Shown here: in pieces, positions 26,501-33,860 of the stretch | How positions within the stretch are numbered: the stretch's first letter is position 1 | How the letters are laid out: each line of letters opens with the position of its first letter | From: Bacteroidota bacterium | GTDB lineage: Bacteria; Bacteroidota; Bacteroidia; Bacteroidales; FEN-979 | Direction of reading: 5' to 3' | DNA: 64,000 bases | Assembly (NCBI GenBank): GCA_026391715.1 | Contig: JAPLDO010000041.1 | Coordinates: forward strand, 1-64,000 | Notes under the pieces: model-generated | Databases searched by the model: none | Told to the model about the DNA's origin: nothing | Seen by the model: the letters and a program-made list of their open reading frames with translations, nothing else | Position numbers and translations under genes: made by a program

Positions 26501-26673
26501 TGAAACAAAGGCGCGCCGGGAGGATGACCTACTTCCAGTTTAAAGGCAGTTGCAATGTACTCCCCGCAGTCCCAGAAACTCATGGTTGGTTCCGAAGTGA
26601 TGATATAAACGGAGGAAGCTATTGCAAACACAATCCATCCGAGAATACTGTTGATTTTCCTGTAGCTGTTCAT
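23590..26673 (-). CDS. DUF2723 multi-pass membrane protein (TMEM260-like, probable glycosyltransferase)
   Basis: A protein of 1027 residues with a long N-terminal membrane half (about ten or more helices up to residue 600) and a soluble C-terminal region with helical repeat character. Near the start it carries [27 protein letters not shown]-type sequence, the DUF2723 signature. The acidic residue and the Pro-Gly-His pattern are shared with GT-C glycosyltransferases. The human member TMEM260 is an O-mannosyltransferase, so transfer of a sugar to secreted proteins is plausible. The start at 26673 (MNSYRKIN) was preferred because a -7 box lies at 26695-26702. The deacetylase gene overlaps its end. 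Confidence 0.85.
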   Translation of the reverse strand: MNSYRKINSILGWIVFAIASSVYIITSEPTMSFWDCGEYIATAFKLEVGHPPGAPLFQLIGRFFSLFAFGDVSHVARMVNSMSALASGFTILFLFWTITMIAKKIVVRSGEMTSSKTITIMGAGLIGALAYAFSDSFWFSAVEGEVYAMSSFFTAIVVWAIFKWEEHSDEKHAYRWLILIAYLMGLSIGVHLLNLLAIPAITFVYYFKKFPDRGLKGAIFTTFLSIMILSAVMYLIIPWIIKLAGLFELFFINSIGLPFNSGTIIYFTLLIGFIIWGLHSTKKNVKPVWNAIILAFTFIVIGYSSFLMLVIRSNADTPIDENNPENAMYLLAYLNREQYGDWPLAKGQYYNAPVVDRMDGNPVYAKDLKSGKYIVVDKREKTIPVFDPRFSTIFPRMWDQSEPRFEKEYIRWGNVKGVPVEVQGNERTETLNVPTFSENLTFFWNYQVIHMYYRYFMWNFAGKQNDVQGMGNKVDGNWKSGIRFLDEMRLGTQDIPESRKSKGDNRFYFLPLILGLIGVYYTLRKDKQSAWIILLLFFMTGLAIVLYLNQHSPQPRERDYAFAGSFYAFAMWIGLAIPQIVDWFRKVLGTMSAQIVAVVFGLIAVSLMAQQGWDDHDRSGRYTALAIAENYLNSCAKDAILFTNGDNDTFPLWYAQEVEGIRTDVRVINLSLLNTEWHIDQMKRKAYNSDPVPFSMTKDKYRQGNHDVTYIVENEELKNTFVDLKALFGVIAQDDSKLKMNTSQAGMIDYFPTANFMVGYDSAALVSSGAITPRMINRLDTIRWKYKGRAIEKANLMILDLLATNNWKRPVYFVMTTGSDTYIGLDNYLHLEGLAYRLLPVKVEVEQGQIGDVNTDVMYDNLMNRFKWGNMNKPGVYIDETNARMVMNMRGLFARLANALINEGKKDSARMVLDRCFEVMPETTVPYDFFTVPLIAGYYKTGETAKATALAKKVIKNSSEELAYYFSYPDSELKSLDLNMQEALFTIQRLGVVVKDANQEKLTTESEAILKKYYDMYVAKVYSPEDQ

Positions 26674-26694
26674 GGTTTTGGTCATTGGGGGTGG

Positions 26695-26731
26695 CAAAGG
26701 TAGGAAAAATAGAGACTATTTTGTACTTTTG
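26695..26731. promoter_or_regulatory. Divergent -7 boxes for DUF2723 gene and gpmA
   Basis: Minus-strand TACCTTTG (26695-26702) serves the DUF2723 gene and + strand TACTTTTG (26724-26731) serves gpmA. The two boxes are 21 bases apart and back to back, so the two promoters must share their upstream elements. Confidence 0.7.
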
Positions 26732-26756
26732 CCGGGTAATGATAAACCCGCAAAAC

Positions 26757-27503
26757 ATGAATAAACTTGTATTGATACGCCATGGCGAAAGCGCCTGGAA
26801 CAAAGAAAACCGTTTTACCGGCTGGACTGATGTTGACTTGTCGGAACGAGGAGTTAAAGAGGCTATTGAAGCCGGAAAAATATTGAAGAGAGAGGGATTT
26901 GAATTTAAGATGGCTTATACAAGTTATCTCACCCGCGCTTTACGCACTCTTTGGTTGCTGCTTGAACAGATGGATCTTCAGTGGATTCCGGTTCAAAAAA
27001 CATGGCGGCTCAACGAAAAACATTATGGCGTATTACAAGGGCTCAACAAATCGGAAATGGCTGAAAAATATGGCGATGAGCAGGTGCTGATCTGGCGCCG
27101 CAGCTATGATGTTCGTCCGCCTGCCCTTGATATGGAAGATCCGCGCCATCCGAGGTTTGATCATCGTTACCGCGACCTCGACCCGAAAGATATTCCCGGA
27201 ACGGAAGCGCTCAAGGACACGGTAGAACGTATTGTCCCGTTCTGGAAAGAGGAGATGGCTCCGGCGCTTGCTCTTCACAAACAGGTTGTAGTTGCCGCTC
27301 ACGGCAATAGTTTGCGCGGAATTCTGAAATACCTGAAAAACATTTCAGATGAGGAAATTGTCGGAATTAACATTCCTACGGGAATCCCATATATTTTTGA
27401 ATTCGACGACCAGATGGTTCTTCAGAAGGATTATTACCTCGGCGATCCGGAGACGATTAAAAAGCTGATGGCAGAGGTGGCTAATCAGGGGAAGAAAAAA
27501 TGA
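26757..27503 (+). CDS. gpmA: 2,3-bisphosphoglycerate-dependent phosphoglycerate mutase
   Basis: A 248-residue cytosolic enzyme of glycolysis and gluconeogenesis that interconverts 3- and 2-phosphoglycerate. The N-terminus [12 protein letters not shown] carries the phospho-histidine His9. [25 protein letters not shown] and [11 protein letters not shown] (second catalytic His) are the family's landmarks. Length is normal. The start at 26757 follows a -7 box by 26 bases, and the longer frame from 26685 would contain that box. A phosphatase gene overlaps its end by four bases, suggesting an operon. Confidence 0.97.
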   Translation: MNKLVLIRHGESAWNKENRFTGWTDVDLSERGVKEAIEAGKILKREGFEFKMAYTSYLTRALRTLWLLLEQMDLQWIPVQKTWRLNEKHYGVLQGLNKSEMAEKYGDEQVLIWRRSYDVRPPALDMEDPRHPRFDHRYRDLDPKDIPGTEALKDTVERIVPFWKEEMAPALALHKQVVVAAHGNSLRGILKYLKNISDEEIVGINIPTGIPYIFEFDDQMVLQKDYYLGDPETIKKLMAEVANQGKKK

Positions 27504-28216
27504 GAAAACAATGGGTCATCCCCGACATTCACGGTTACGTTAAAACAGTAACCTCTCTGATTAATGAGATAATCAGACCAACCCGCTATGATGAACTATA
27601 TTTTCTGGGTGATTATGTTGACAGGGGACCCGATTCAAAAGGAGTGATTGATTTTATCCGTTCGTTACAGAATGACGAATACAATGTCACTGCCATCAAA
27701 GGGAACCATGAGGATTTTATGGTGGAACTTTACGACGCCGAAATGAAATCGAAAAATAGCTGGTGGCATAGATTCGGGAATAAAAAACAAAAATCGTGGC
27801 TGGAAATTGGCGGTAAACCTACGCTTACCAGCTTTGGCGTACAGCATATAAGAGATGTGCCTTCAGATTATATAGAATGGATGCGGAACCTGCCGCATTA
27901 CAAGGAACTTGACAATTTCGTTCTTGTTCACGCCGGATTGAACTTCAAAAATGAGAATCCTTTCGAGGATCAACGCTCGATGCTTTGGCTGCGCGATTAT
28001 GAGATTAAAGCCGAAAAAATAGGCGGAAGACGGATAATTCACGGACATGTGCCGGTTAACATGGAGCTGATTACAATGGCTGTTAACAGCGCCGCTTATA
28101 AATTCATTGACCTTGATAATGGTCCATATATCAGTGGAAAAATGGGTTTCGGGAATATGGTGGCGCTGGAATTGGGAAGCATGGAGATGGTTATACAGTA
28201 CAATATGGATGTGTAG
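27500..28216 (+). CDS. PP1-type serine/threonine phosphatase (metallophosphoesterase)
   Basis: A 238-residue calcineurin-like phosphoesterase. Metal-binding motifs are IPDIHGY (Asp9, His11), GDYVDRG (Asp38) and GNHED (Asn69, His70), followed by HAGL and HGHVP histidines. The spacing is that of bacterial PP1/ApaH-type protein phosphatases. The usual Gly before Asp9 is Pro, a small departure. It overlaps gpmA by four bases (ATGA). Substrates could be phosphoproteins or small phosphates such as diadenosine tetraphosphate. Confidence 0.92.
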   Translation: MRKQWVIPDIHGYVKTVTSLINEIIRPTRYDELYFLGDYVDRGPDSKGVIDFIRSLQNDEYNVTAIKGNHEDFMVELYDAEMKSKNSWWHRFGNKKQKSWLEIGGKPTLTSFGVQHIRDVPSDYIEWMRNLPHYKELDNFVLVHAGLNFKNENPFEDQRSMLWLRDYEIKAEKIGGRRIIHGHVPVNMELITMAVNSAAYKFIDLDNGPYISGKMGFGNMVALELGSMEMVIQYNMDV

Positions 28217-28297
28217 CTGGTCAGTTGTTAGCCCCAAACCGATTAAAACCATAATCCAAAAGCGAAAGTTATGTACATTTGTATAAAGCAATAAAAA

Positions 28298-28540
28298 ATG
28301 AACCTTTCAGCCGAAAAATTGGATATCATTCAAAGAATCTGCGAGATTCAAGACAATGATTTGATAGATTTAATTAAAAACATCATTTTGGTTCCTGATA
28401 TTGCCAAATCAGATTGGTGGAGTTATACCTCTCAGGAAGAAAAGGATTCAATTAACCGGGGCATTGATGATCTTCAGCAAGGGAAAATCCATCCTCACGA
28501 GCAGATAAGAATGAAATATGAAAAGTGGCTTAAAGATTAG
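28298..28540 (+). CDS. Antitoxin-like protein of a ParDE/RelBE-type module
   Basis: An 80-residue protein with N-terminal helices (MNLSAEKLDIIQRICEIQD) and a C-terminal tail containing a helix-rich, charged segment that ends MKYEKWLKD. It looks like the small antitoxins encoded with ParE-type toxins in Bacteroidota. The ParE-like reading frame starts inside its last codons (28518), the usual overlap in such modules. The antitoxin frame appears intact while the toxin is broken, so it is now an orphan. The exact family is not certain. Confidence 0.7.
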   Translation: MNLSAEKLDIIQRICEIQDNDLIDLIKNIILVPDIAKSDWWSYTSQEEKDSINRGIDDLQQGKIHPHEQIRMKYEKWLKD

Positions 28541-28659
28541 GTGGACTGAAGAAGCCACAAACAATCTTGAAAGTATTATCGGATGCGGTTGAAAATGAAT
28601 ATCTTGTATTGTTTTCGATCTTTGACACAAGACAAAACCCTTCTAAACTTAAGATGTAA
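28518..28659 (+). pseudogene. Internally deleted ParE/RelE-type toxin
   Basis: The frame starts MKSGLKIRWTEEATNNLESI and then hits a TGA. In the next frame, before the TAA at 28657-28659, the sequence reads NEYLVLFSIFDTRQNPSKLKM. These are the N-terminal and C-terminal ends of a ParE-type toxin (usual length about 95-100 residues). Roughly 50-60 central codons are missing, with a frame change at the join. The ends are well conserved, so the deletion looks recent. No toxin activity should remain. Confidence 0.8.
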
Positions 28660-28671
28660 GTCGGTCTGGGA

Positions 28672-28798
28672 CTAACGGGCAGTCAACCGCAAAGCGGGGT
28701 TTGTCCCTAATTCAGTCATTCACCAAGTCTGCAATGTTATCGGTTAATGAAACATTCACCAAGTAAAACCCGCGATGCGGCTGCCTGCTGTGCGTTAG
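28672..28798. repeat. attC-like long imperfect hairpin
   Basis: CTAACG (28672-28677) pairs with CGTTAG (28793-28798). GGCAG pairs with CTGCC after a 7-base bulge on the right arm. CCGCA pairs with TGCGG, GCGGG with CCCGC, and TTT with AAA. The right end reads GTTAGGT (28795-28801-type R' box, consensus GTTRRRY). The left end reads GACTAAC, one mismatch from RYYYAAC. The loop holds a 12-bp direct repeat, CATTCACCAAGT (28717 and 28753). The size, unpaired bases on one arm and end boxes are those of an integron attC site. Confidence 0.5.
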
Positions 28799-28957
28799 GT
28801 GCAACCACATGTGACAAAATAGATTTCGTAATATCGTCCTACAAATATTATCAGTGGATTTGGGCTTATTGAATACCAACCTGTTCTTTAGATATTTCAA
28901 GTTAACTGTACTCAGCAAACAATTAGATATAAGTTAAACCAAAAAAACAAGACGACA

Positions 28958-29209
28958 ATGAGTAAATTTATGATTGATATTCTTTTACAAGGAATTGACG
29001 ATGAAACAAGAATCAAATTATTACCAAAAGAACAAGAAATAATAAAAGAGTGGGAGGAAAATGGGACACTTTTGGCTTCCTATATAAAAGGTGATACTGC
29101 TGGAATCTATTTGGTATTAATGGCTAATGACAAATCTGACGCAGACAAAAAACTTTCTACTCTCCCTTACTATCCATATATGAAAATTGAAATAATGACT
29201 TTAAGATAA
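28958..29209 (+). CDS. Small YCII/muconolactone-isomerase-like protein
   Basis: An 83-residue protein that looks like one ferredoxin-like alpha+beta unit. It starts MSKFMIDILLQG, carries EIIKEWEENGTLLASYIKGD in the middle and ends STLPYYPYMKIEIMTLR. The order matches the muconolactone-isomerase/YCII dimeric-barrel group, especially the Leu-Pro-x-x-Pro-Tyr ending. The true catalytic residues of muconolactone isomerase cannot be checked, so an enzyme role is uncertain. It is flanked by an attC-like hairpin (left) and GCCTAAC (29292-29298, right), as if it were the single gene of a mobile cassette. Confidence 0.65.
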   Translation: MSKFMIDILLQGIDDETRIKLLPKEQEIIKEWEENGTLLASYIKGDTAGIYLVLMANDKSDADKKLSTLPYYPYMKIEIMTLR

Positions 29210-29304
29210 AGCAATAGCGGACAAATATATTTCGTATGACTTGCGGTGATTGGTCAGTGGACACATTGAATAATTTAAGTAACGTGGCAGCGCCTAACGA
29301 ACCG

Positions 29305-29501
29305 TCACATTTTCATGCAAAATATGGGGAATTTAAAGCTGAATTGAAATTAAGACATTACAGATTTTAAAAGGAGAATTACCCAAACGTGCAAAGACAC
29401 TGGTTTTAGAATGGGCTGATGAACATCGGGAAGAATTAATGCAGGATTGGGAACTTGCGCGTCAAAAATCAGAACTAAAAGAAATTGAACCATTAAAATA
29501 G
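29305..29501 (+). pseudogene. Truncated and frameshifted DUF4160 gene
   Basis: The remnant begins within the DUF4160 signature, SHFHAKYGEFKA, with no start codon. One base is missing after GCTGA. The next frame continues IEIKTLQILKGELPKRAKT and LVLEWADEHREELMQDW to a TAG at 29499-29501. DUF4160 genes usually sit before DUF2442 in small two-gene modules resembling toxin-antitoxin pairs, and DUF2442 follows here. Confidence 0.75.
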
Positions 29502-29508
29502 TAAAATT

Positions 29509-29622
29509 ATGGAAACTATAATTGAAGTAAAACCATTAGAAAACTACGGTATTTGGATTCTATTTGCCGATAAATTTAATGCGACTATCAACATAAGACC
29601 ATTTATTACACCTGAAAACTAA
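29509..29622 (+). pseudogene. Truncated DUF2442 gene
   Basis: ATG at 29509 encodes METIIEVKPLENYGIWIL and continues to INIRPFITPEN, then two stop codons. This is the N-terminal half of DUF2442 (usually about 80-90 residues). It starts 8 bases after the DUF4160 remnant, as in intact pairs. A 37-residue product might be made but should not fold as the full domain. Confidence 0.65.
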
Positions 29623-29707
29623 TAATCCGGCAGATGCAACTGGAGTGCTATTGTAACGTTCTGGCTCGTTCCGTATTAAAACCCGCACAAAACCTGCCCA
29701 ATCGGAA
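29623..29707. other. Intergenic, no feature beyond the degenerate accessory region
   Basis: The gene gap from 29210 to 29759 otherwise holds the cassette-type end box, the two pseudogenes and the terminator listed separately. In this last piece I see no conserved structure. Confidence 0.5.
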
Positions 29708-29746
29708 AAAGCAAAACCCTGAAACTGCAAAGAATCAGGGTTTTTT
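29708..29746 (-). terminator. Terminator of tRNA-Phe (bidirectional)
   Basis: AAAACCCTGA (29713-29722) pairs with TCAGGGTTTT (29735-29744). T-rich tails are present on both strands. On the minus strand it lies just past the tRNA-Phe 3' end. Confidence 0.75.
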
Positions 29747-29759
29747 GATTGTTTTGGTG

Positions 29760-29832
<73 letters not shown>

Positions 29833-29888
29833 GCTGTACCCGTTTTAATCCGGGACTGCAAATTTACGAGGATTTTTGAAAAAACCAA

Positions 29889-29896
29889 TACCTTTG
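29889..29896 (+). promoter_or_regulatory. -7 box of the coaX operon
   Basis: TACCTTTG fits TAnnTTTG, 24 bases before the coaX ATG. Confidence 0.7.
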
Positions 29897-29919
29897 TTCA
29901 AAATTCGTAATTCCATTTC

Positions 29920-30654
29920 ATGGATCTTATCATTGACCTCGGAAACACAAACCAGAAACTTGCCATTTTCCGGGAGGGCGAATTACTGGAAGTGATGCAA
30001 TTTCCGAAAATAGGGTTGAAACAGATCCGGGAAGCAACCCGGCAAAACAAAGGGTTAGTTCATTGCATTCTATCTTCCGTGGTAGCACACCATGATTCGA
30101 TGATTAACTATCTCGCTACCAGGTTTCAGTTTTTCCTTCTTGATGAAAATACGCCTCTTCCAATCAAAAACTGCTATCAAACCAAAACAACTCTGGGAAA
30201 GGATCGCCTTGCCGCCGCCGTTGGGGGCAATCATTATTATCCGGGACAAAACGTCCTCGTGATTAACGCCGGCACCTGCATCACTTATGATTTTGTGAAT
30301 GATGAAGGAGAATATCTCGGAGGCGCCATATCTCCCGGAATTGTAATGCGTTTCAAAGCCCTGCATACTTTTACCGGTAAACTGCCGTTAATAGATTTTA
30401 TCGAAGAAGATAACCTCACCGGAAATGATACTGCCGGGTCCATTCTTTCGGGAGTACTAAACGGAACTCTTGCTGAAATTGAAGGTATTACTGCAAGATA
30501 CTCTGAAATATATCCAAACCTTAAAATCATAATCAGCGGCGGAGATGTTAATTATTTTGATAAACGGTTAAAAATTAGCACCTTTGCAGTCCCAAATATC
30601 GTTATACACGGTTTACAAAAAATTCTTACATTTAATGTTATTAAAGCCTGTTAG
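29920..30654 (+). CDS. coaX: Type III pantothenate kinase
   Basis: A 244-residue cytosolic enzyme that phosphorylates pantothenate, the first step of coenzyme A synthesis. It has the ASKHA-fold motifs: LIIDLGNTNQK at the N-terminus (phosphate-1), GKDRLAAA (about 88-95), INAGTCITYDFV (phosphate-2) and GGAISPGIVMRFKALH. Length is normal. It is the first gene of an apparent operon: the next frame starts 20 bases before its stop, and lptC follows. This coaX / outer-membrane protein / lptC order is one I associate with Bacteroidota. Confidence 0.95.
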   Translation: MDLIIDLGNTNQKLAIFREGELLEVMQFPKIGLKQIREATRQNKGLVHCILSSVVAHHDSMINYLATRFQFFLLDENTPLPIKNCYQTKTTLGKDRLAAAVGGNHYYPGQNVLVINAGTCITYDFVNDEGEYLGGAISPGIVMRFKALHTFTGKLPLIDFIEEDNLTGNDTAGSILSGVLNGTLAEIEGITARYSEIYPNLKIIISGGDVNYFDKRLKISTFAVPNIVIHGLQKILTFNVIKAC

Positions 30655-31921
30655 TTTACGAATTTCCTTTAGCCTGGTTTTTTTAATTCTCTTTATTCAG
30701 GTGTTTTCCCAGATTAGTATTGTTTCTCCTTACTCAAGGTTTGGAATCGGCGATATTGCCGATAACAATAACGCATGGAACATGGCGATGGGGCAGCTTG
30801 GCATTGGCGTCCAAAGCCCATATCATGTCAATTATGCCAACCCGGCGTCATTTAGCGCCTTCGACTCACTGTCCTTCGTTTTTGAAGGAGGGTTAAATGG
30901 CGAATTTATTACGCTGACTTCAAATTTTCAAAATGTCAACCGGAGTACAGCCTCTCTTGGATATCTGCTTTTCGGAATGCCTGTGAACAGGTGGTGGAAA
31001 ACAAGTCTCGGACTTGTACCTTACAGTGATGTTGGCTACAATGTTGCCAATATTGAAGATTATCCTTTGTCGGGTACAGTTCTTCGCCTCTATTATGGTT
31101 CAGGAGGCATCAGCCGGTTATACTGGGGAAACTCAGTGCGGTTCTTTAAAAAACTTTCAATCGGTATCAATGCCTCCTACCTGTTTGGAAGTATGGACAG
31201 GGGCGCCATGGTAGTTTTCGCGGATTCGATAAATACAATGAATTTCAAGGAAAATTCATACTTAACCATGAACGACCTCCATGTTTCATTTGGAGCGCAA
31301 TATAGGACAAAACTCAGCAAAGATGTTTCAATTACACTGGGGGCTGTTTTTTCTCCGTCGTTAAATATGGCTGCCAAAACCGATGTTATTGCCAATACTT
31401 TCCTGTTAAGTTCGACGGGAATTGAATCGCCGCGCGATACCCTGGTAAATGCCGAAGGATTTCGTGGTCATATTGTTATCCCCATGATGATAGGCGGTGG
31501 ATTTTCATTTGAAAAGACAGACAAATGGCTGGTTGGCATGGATTATAAATGGCAGAACTGGGAAAAGTTCAGAGCATTCGAAATGAGCGATTCCCTTGTC
31601 AATAGCTGGCAGGTCAGCTTAGGCGGACAGATCATTCCCAACAATGACAACTACGGCAACTATCTCGCACGTATCCATTACCGCCTCGGGCTTATCTACA
31701 ATAAAACTTACCTCAAACTTAGAGGTCAGGAACTTAACGAATACGCTGTTTCGCTTGGTTTCGGTTTGCCGCTGCGCGGGATAAAAACCATGGTAAATCT
31801 TGGGTTTCAGTATGGAGGAAGAGGTACCACGTCCCAAAATCTGATTCGTGAAAGCTACTTCAAAGTGGTGGTAGGCTTCTCAATTTATGAACGCTGGTTT
31901 GTAAAACGCAAATACTTCTAA
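30635..31921 (+). CDS. Outer-membrane beta-barrel protein of the coaX-lptC locus
   Basis: A 428-residue protein with signal peptide (about 1-28, ending QVFSQ) and a mature part of alternating beta strands. The first segment reads SPYSRFGIGDIADNNNAWNMAMGQLG, then HVNYANPASFSAFDSLSFVFEGG. This is the FadL/OMPP1-like start shared with PorV-type proteins. The end is WFVKRKYF, with a terminal aromatic. The ATG at 30635 overlaps coaX by 20 bases. It may be a transport barrel for hydrophobic substrates or an envelope-biogenesis factor. The link to lptC suggests outer-membrane assembly, by context only. Confidence 0.75.
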   Translation: MLLKPVSLRISFSLVFLILFIQVFSQISIVSPYSRFGIGDIADNNNAWNMAMGQLGIGVQSPYHVNYANPASFSAFDSLSFVFEGGLNGEFITLTSNFQNVNRSTASLGYLLFGMPVNRWWKTSLGLVPYSDVGYNVANIEDYPLSGTVLRLYYGSGGISRLYWGNSVRFFKKLSIGINASYLFGSMDRGAMVVFADSINTMNFKENSYLTMNDLHVSFGAQYRTKLSKDVSITLGAVFSPSLNMAAKTDVIANTFLLSSTGIESPRDTLVNAEGFRGHIVIPMMIGGGFSFEKTDKWLVGMDYKWQNWEKFRAFEMSDSLVNSWQVSLGGQIIPNNDNYGNYLARIHYRLGLIYNKTYLKLRGQELNEYAVSLGFGLPLRGIKTMVNLGFQYGGRGTTSQNLIRESYFKVVVGFSIYERWFVKRKYF

Positions 31922-31923
31922 TC

Positions 31924-32484
31924 GTGAAGTCTTTTCGTTTTCTTACCCTCTGCTTCATCATCTCCTGTTTTTATGTTTTGAGTGGATGCAGTAAAGATCC
32001 TCAGACAATTGAGGGTGTTGTTGCGCGTAAGGAAGATCCGGTTATGTCGGCGCGTAATATAGAAGTTTTATTCAGCGATTCCGGGAAATTACAGGCAAGG
32101 CTGATTAGTCCGCTGCTAAACCGTTATGCAGGCGCGGCTCCTTATCTGGAATTTCCAAAGGGATTTAAAATTTTTATCTTTGATTCCCTTCAGCGGGTAT
32201 CATCAACTATTACCGGAAATCGTGGAATCCGTAAGGAATACAGCAGAACCATGGAAGCCTGGGGGAATATCGTTGTTCGGAATGAGATTAAAAACGAACA
32301 ACTTAACACCGAACACCTCATCTGGGATGAAAACAGACACAAAGTATGGTCAGATGTAAAGGTACTCATCATCCGTCCCGACCAGGTTATTACCGGTTCC
32401 GCGATGGAAGCAAATGAAACTTTTACAAGTTATTCAATTTCAAACATGTCGGGTGAAATGATGGTGAAAAAAGATTCAATTTGA
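31924..32484 (+). CDS. lptC: LPS export protein LptC
   Basis: A 186-residue protein starting at GTG (31924), two bases after the previous stop. A signal segment with lipobox-like SGCSK (Cys22) replaces the usual N-terminal membrane helix. The mature part has the LptC beta-jellyroll pattern: SARNIEVLFSDSGKLQARLISPLL and WGNIVVRNEIKNEQLNTEHLIWDE. LptC bridges LptBFG and LptA in carrying lipopolysaccharide from the inner to the outer membrane. A lipidated form is usual in Bacteroidota. Confidence 0.9.
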   Translation: MKSFRFLTLCFIISCFYVLSGCSKDPQTIEGVVARKEDPVMSARNIEVLFSDSGKLQARLISPLLNRYAGAAPYLEFPKGFKIFIFDSLQRVSSTITGNRGIRKEYSRTMEAWGNIVVRNEIKNEQLNTEHLIWDENRHKVWSDVKVLIIRPDQVITGSAMEANETFTSYSISNMSGEMMVKKDSI

Positions 32485-32539
32485 TTTCAACTTTATCCGA
32501 TTTTGGATTTTAGTATGCCAAAATTTTTCCTCTATCGTT

Positions 32540-33619
32540 TTACAACCTTACAACTATCTCTCTGAATGATTCGCCTGAAGGCGATCTTAGAAAAAGAAAG
32601 TAGCTTCCGGCAGGTAAGTCTCTGGTATTATACTCAACATTGTAGGCGCCCAATTCCATCCATTGATCAAGCAAAGTATCTATTGTCTTTCCCGTAACAT
32701 CAATTATACTAAGGTTGCAATTTCCCGCCCTGGAAACTGCGAGATGGATGTTTACCCAATCATTTGTAGGATTTGGATATACCAGCTTGATCCCGTCGTC
32801 AGAAATCTTCTTTTCTTCCACGCCAACTCCGCCTGTTACCGATTGTTTGATTGCCTGCTGAATTGCAGCTTTGTATAATGAATCGTTCTGTTTGTAAACC
32901 GCGAAAACCAGACTACAGTTCCCTTCAACCCAGCCGGTATCAATATGTACGTTGAATGAACGGGTAATGGTTTGCTGTGCCTGCCATGTTGGTCCGATTA
33001 ATGAATCGCCCCTGGCAAAGTATTCCAGTTTGCGGATTACATGATCGTTTATGAAATTTTCCTTGAATGGTGGAACAGGTTGATCGGGTGTTGCGCATCC
33101 GGTCCATACCCGATGACGGTGGATCAGGTTGTCTTCAGTAACAAAGATATTGTACCAGCACGCGCCCTGAATCTCAGCGCCTAAATTAGTCAGGGTTAAC
33201 GACAGGTTAACATTTCTGGTCGCCGGATCCCATGTTTTTGAATTGACATTGATTTTCACAGGCGCTTCCGGACTATCTGTGAATCGTTGTCCGACAGCGG
33301 TAGTGAGGTTTGCATAAGGAACATCATAGCCAAGTCCGTCAATAAATCCGCTTGGTTCGTACTTCGGATTAAAAAACTTATAAACTTCATTTCCCTGGTA
33401 CTTTCTAAACCCGGAATTCATCATAGGGCTGTGAAGCGCCACAATAATTGTTTTGGGATAAGCAGGAAGAATGCTGCCCCGGATAATTGAATCCATGCAG
33501 GAGCAGGGACCGCAATCGGTGTCGGTTAGGTTGTAAACCAAAACATTTCTTGGATTCTGGGAAAAGGCCGCCAATCCTGCTGCGAAGATTAACAATGCCA
33601 GCGATGCAAATCTTTTCAT
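32540..33619 (-). CDS. Secreted Omp28/thioredoxin-like protein with T9SS sorting domain
   Basis: A 359-residue protein with a signal peptide (1-20) followed directly by NVLVYNLTDTDCGPCSC, with Cys36, Cys39 and Cys41 at the position of the thioredoxin-like CxxC in Omp28 proteins. The domain continues to about residue 265. From about 278 a T9SS type A sorting domain runs to the end (LVYPNPTNDWVNIHLAV ... GESFREIVVRL). It should be exported to the surface. It is the second of three Omp28-like proteins in the window. The 148-bp repeat copy lies directly upstream, in what should be the promoter region. Confidence 0.85.
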   Translation of the reverse strand: MKRFASLALLIFAAGLAAFSQNPRNVLVYNLTDTDCGPCSCMDSIIRGSILPAYPKTIIVALHSPMMNSGFRKYQGNEVYKFFNPKYEPSGFIDGLGYDVPYANLTTAVGQRFTDSPEAPVKINVNSKTWDPATRNVNLSLTLTNLGAEIQGACWYNIFVTEDNLIHRHRVWTGCATPDQPVPPFKENFINDHVIRKLEYFARGDSLIGPTWQAQQTITRSFNVHIDTGWVEGNCSLVFAVYKQNDSLYKAAIQQAIKQSVTGGVGVEEKKISDDGIKLVYPNPTNDWVNIHLAVSRAGNCNLSIIDVTGKTIDTLLDQWMELGAYNVEYNTRDLPAGSYFLFLRSPSGESFREIVVRL

Positions 33620-33645
33620 GGGTTTTGGATTAAGATGATGATCAT

Positions 33646-33793
33646 GCTCCGAAAAGGAAACAATTTGGACTAAAGTCCAATAACTATCTGTTTATCAATT
33701 GCCACGACCTTAAGGTCGTGGCAATTCAAGGCGTTGATATATCGGGCTTTAGCCAAATATTGATTTTTATACCACTTTTCGGAGTGGACTCAA
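33646..33793. repeat. Triple-palindrome repeat, copy 2 (left end shortened)
   Basis: GCTCCGAAAAGG (33646) and CTTTTCGGAGTGGACTCAAT (33775) are the arms. The same three internal palindromes occur in the same order and spacing as in 21981-22137. The 30-bp palindrome (33697-33726) is identical to copy 1. The outer 8-10 bases of the left arm have diverged. Confidence 0.9.
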
Positions 33794-33860
33794 TGATTGA
33801 AACTAATCCTAAAAGTAAACATTTTTTAGCTAAAGCCAACAAAGATCGCCATTTTTCCCT

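Noticed and set aside
28672-28798. CRISPR-type repeats in the hairpin region
   Set aside because: Only one 12-bp direct repeat pair with unequal surroundings. There is no array and no cas gene in the window.
29292-29298. Second complete attC site
   Set aside because: Only the GCCTAAC box is present. The sequence after it runs into the DUF4160 remnant and no matching GTTRRRY end is found.
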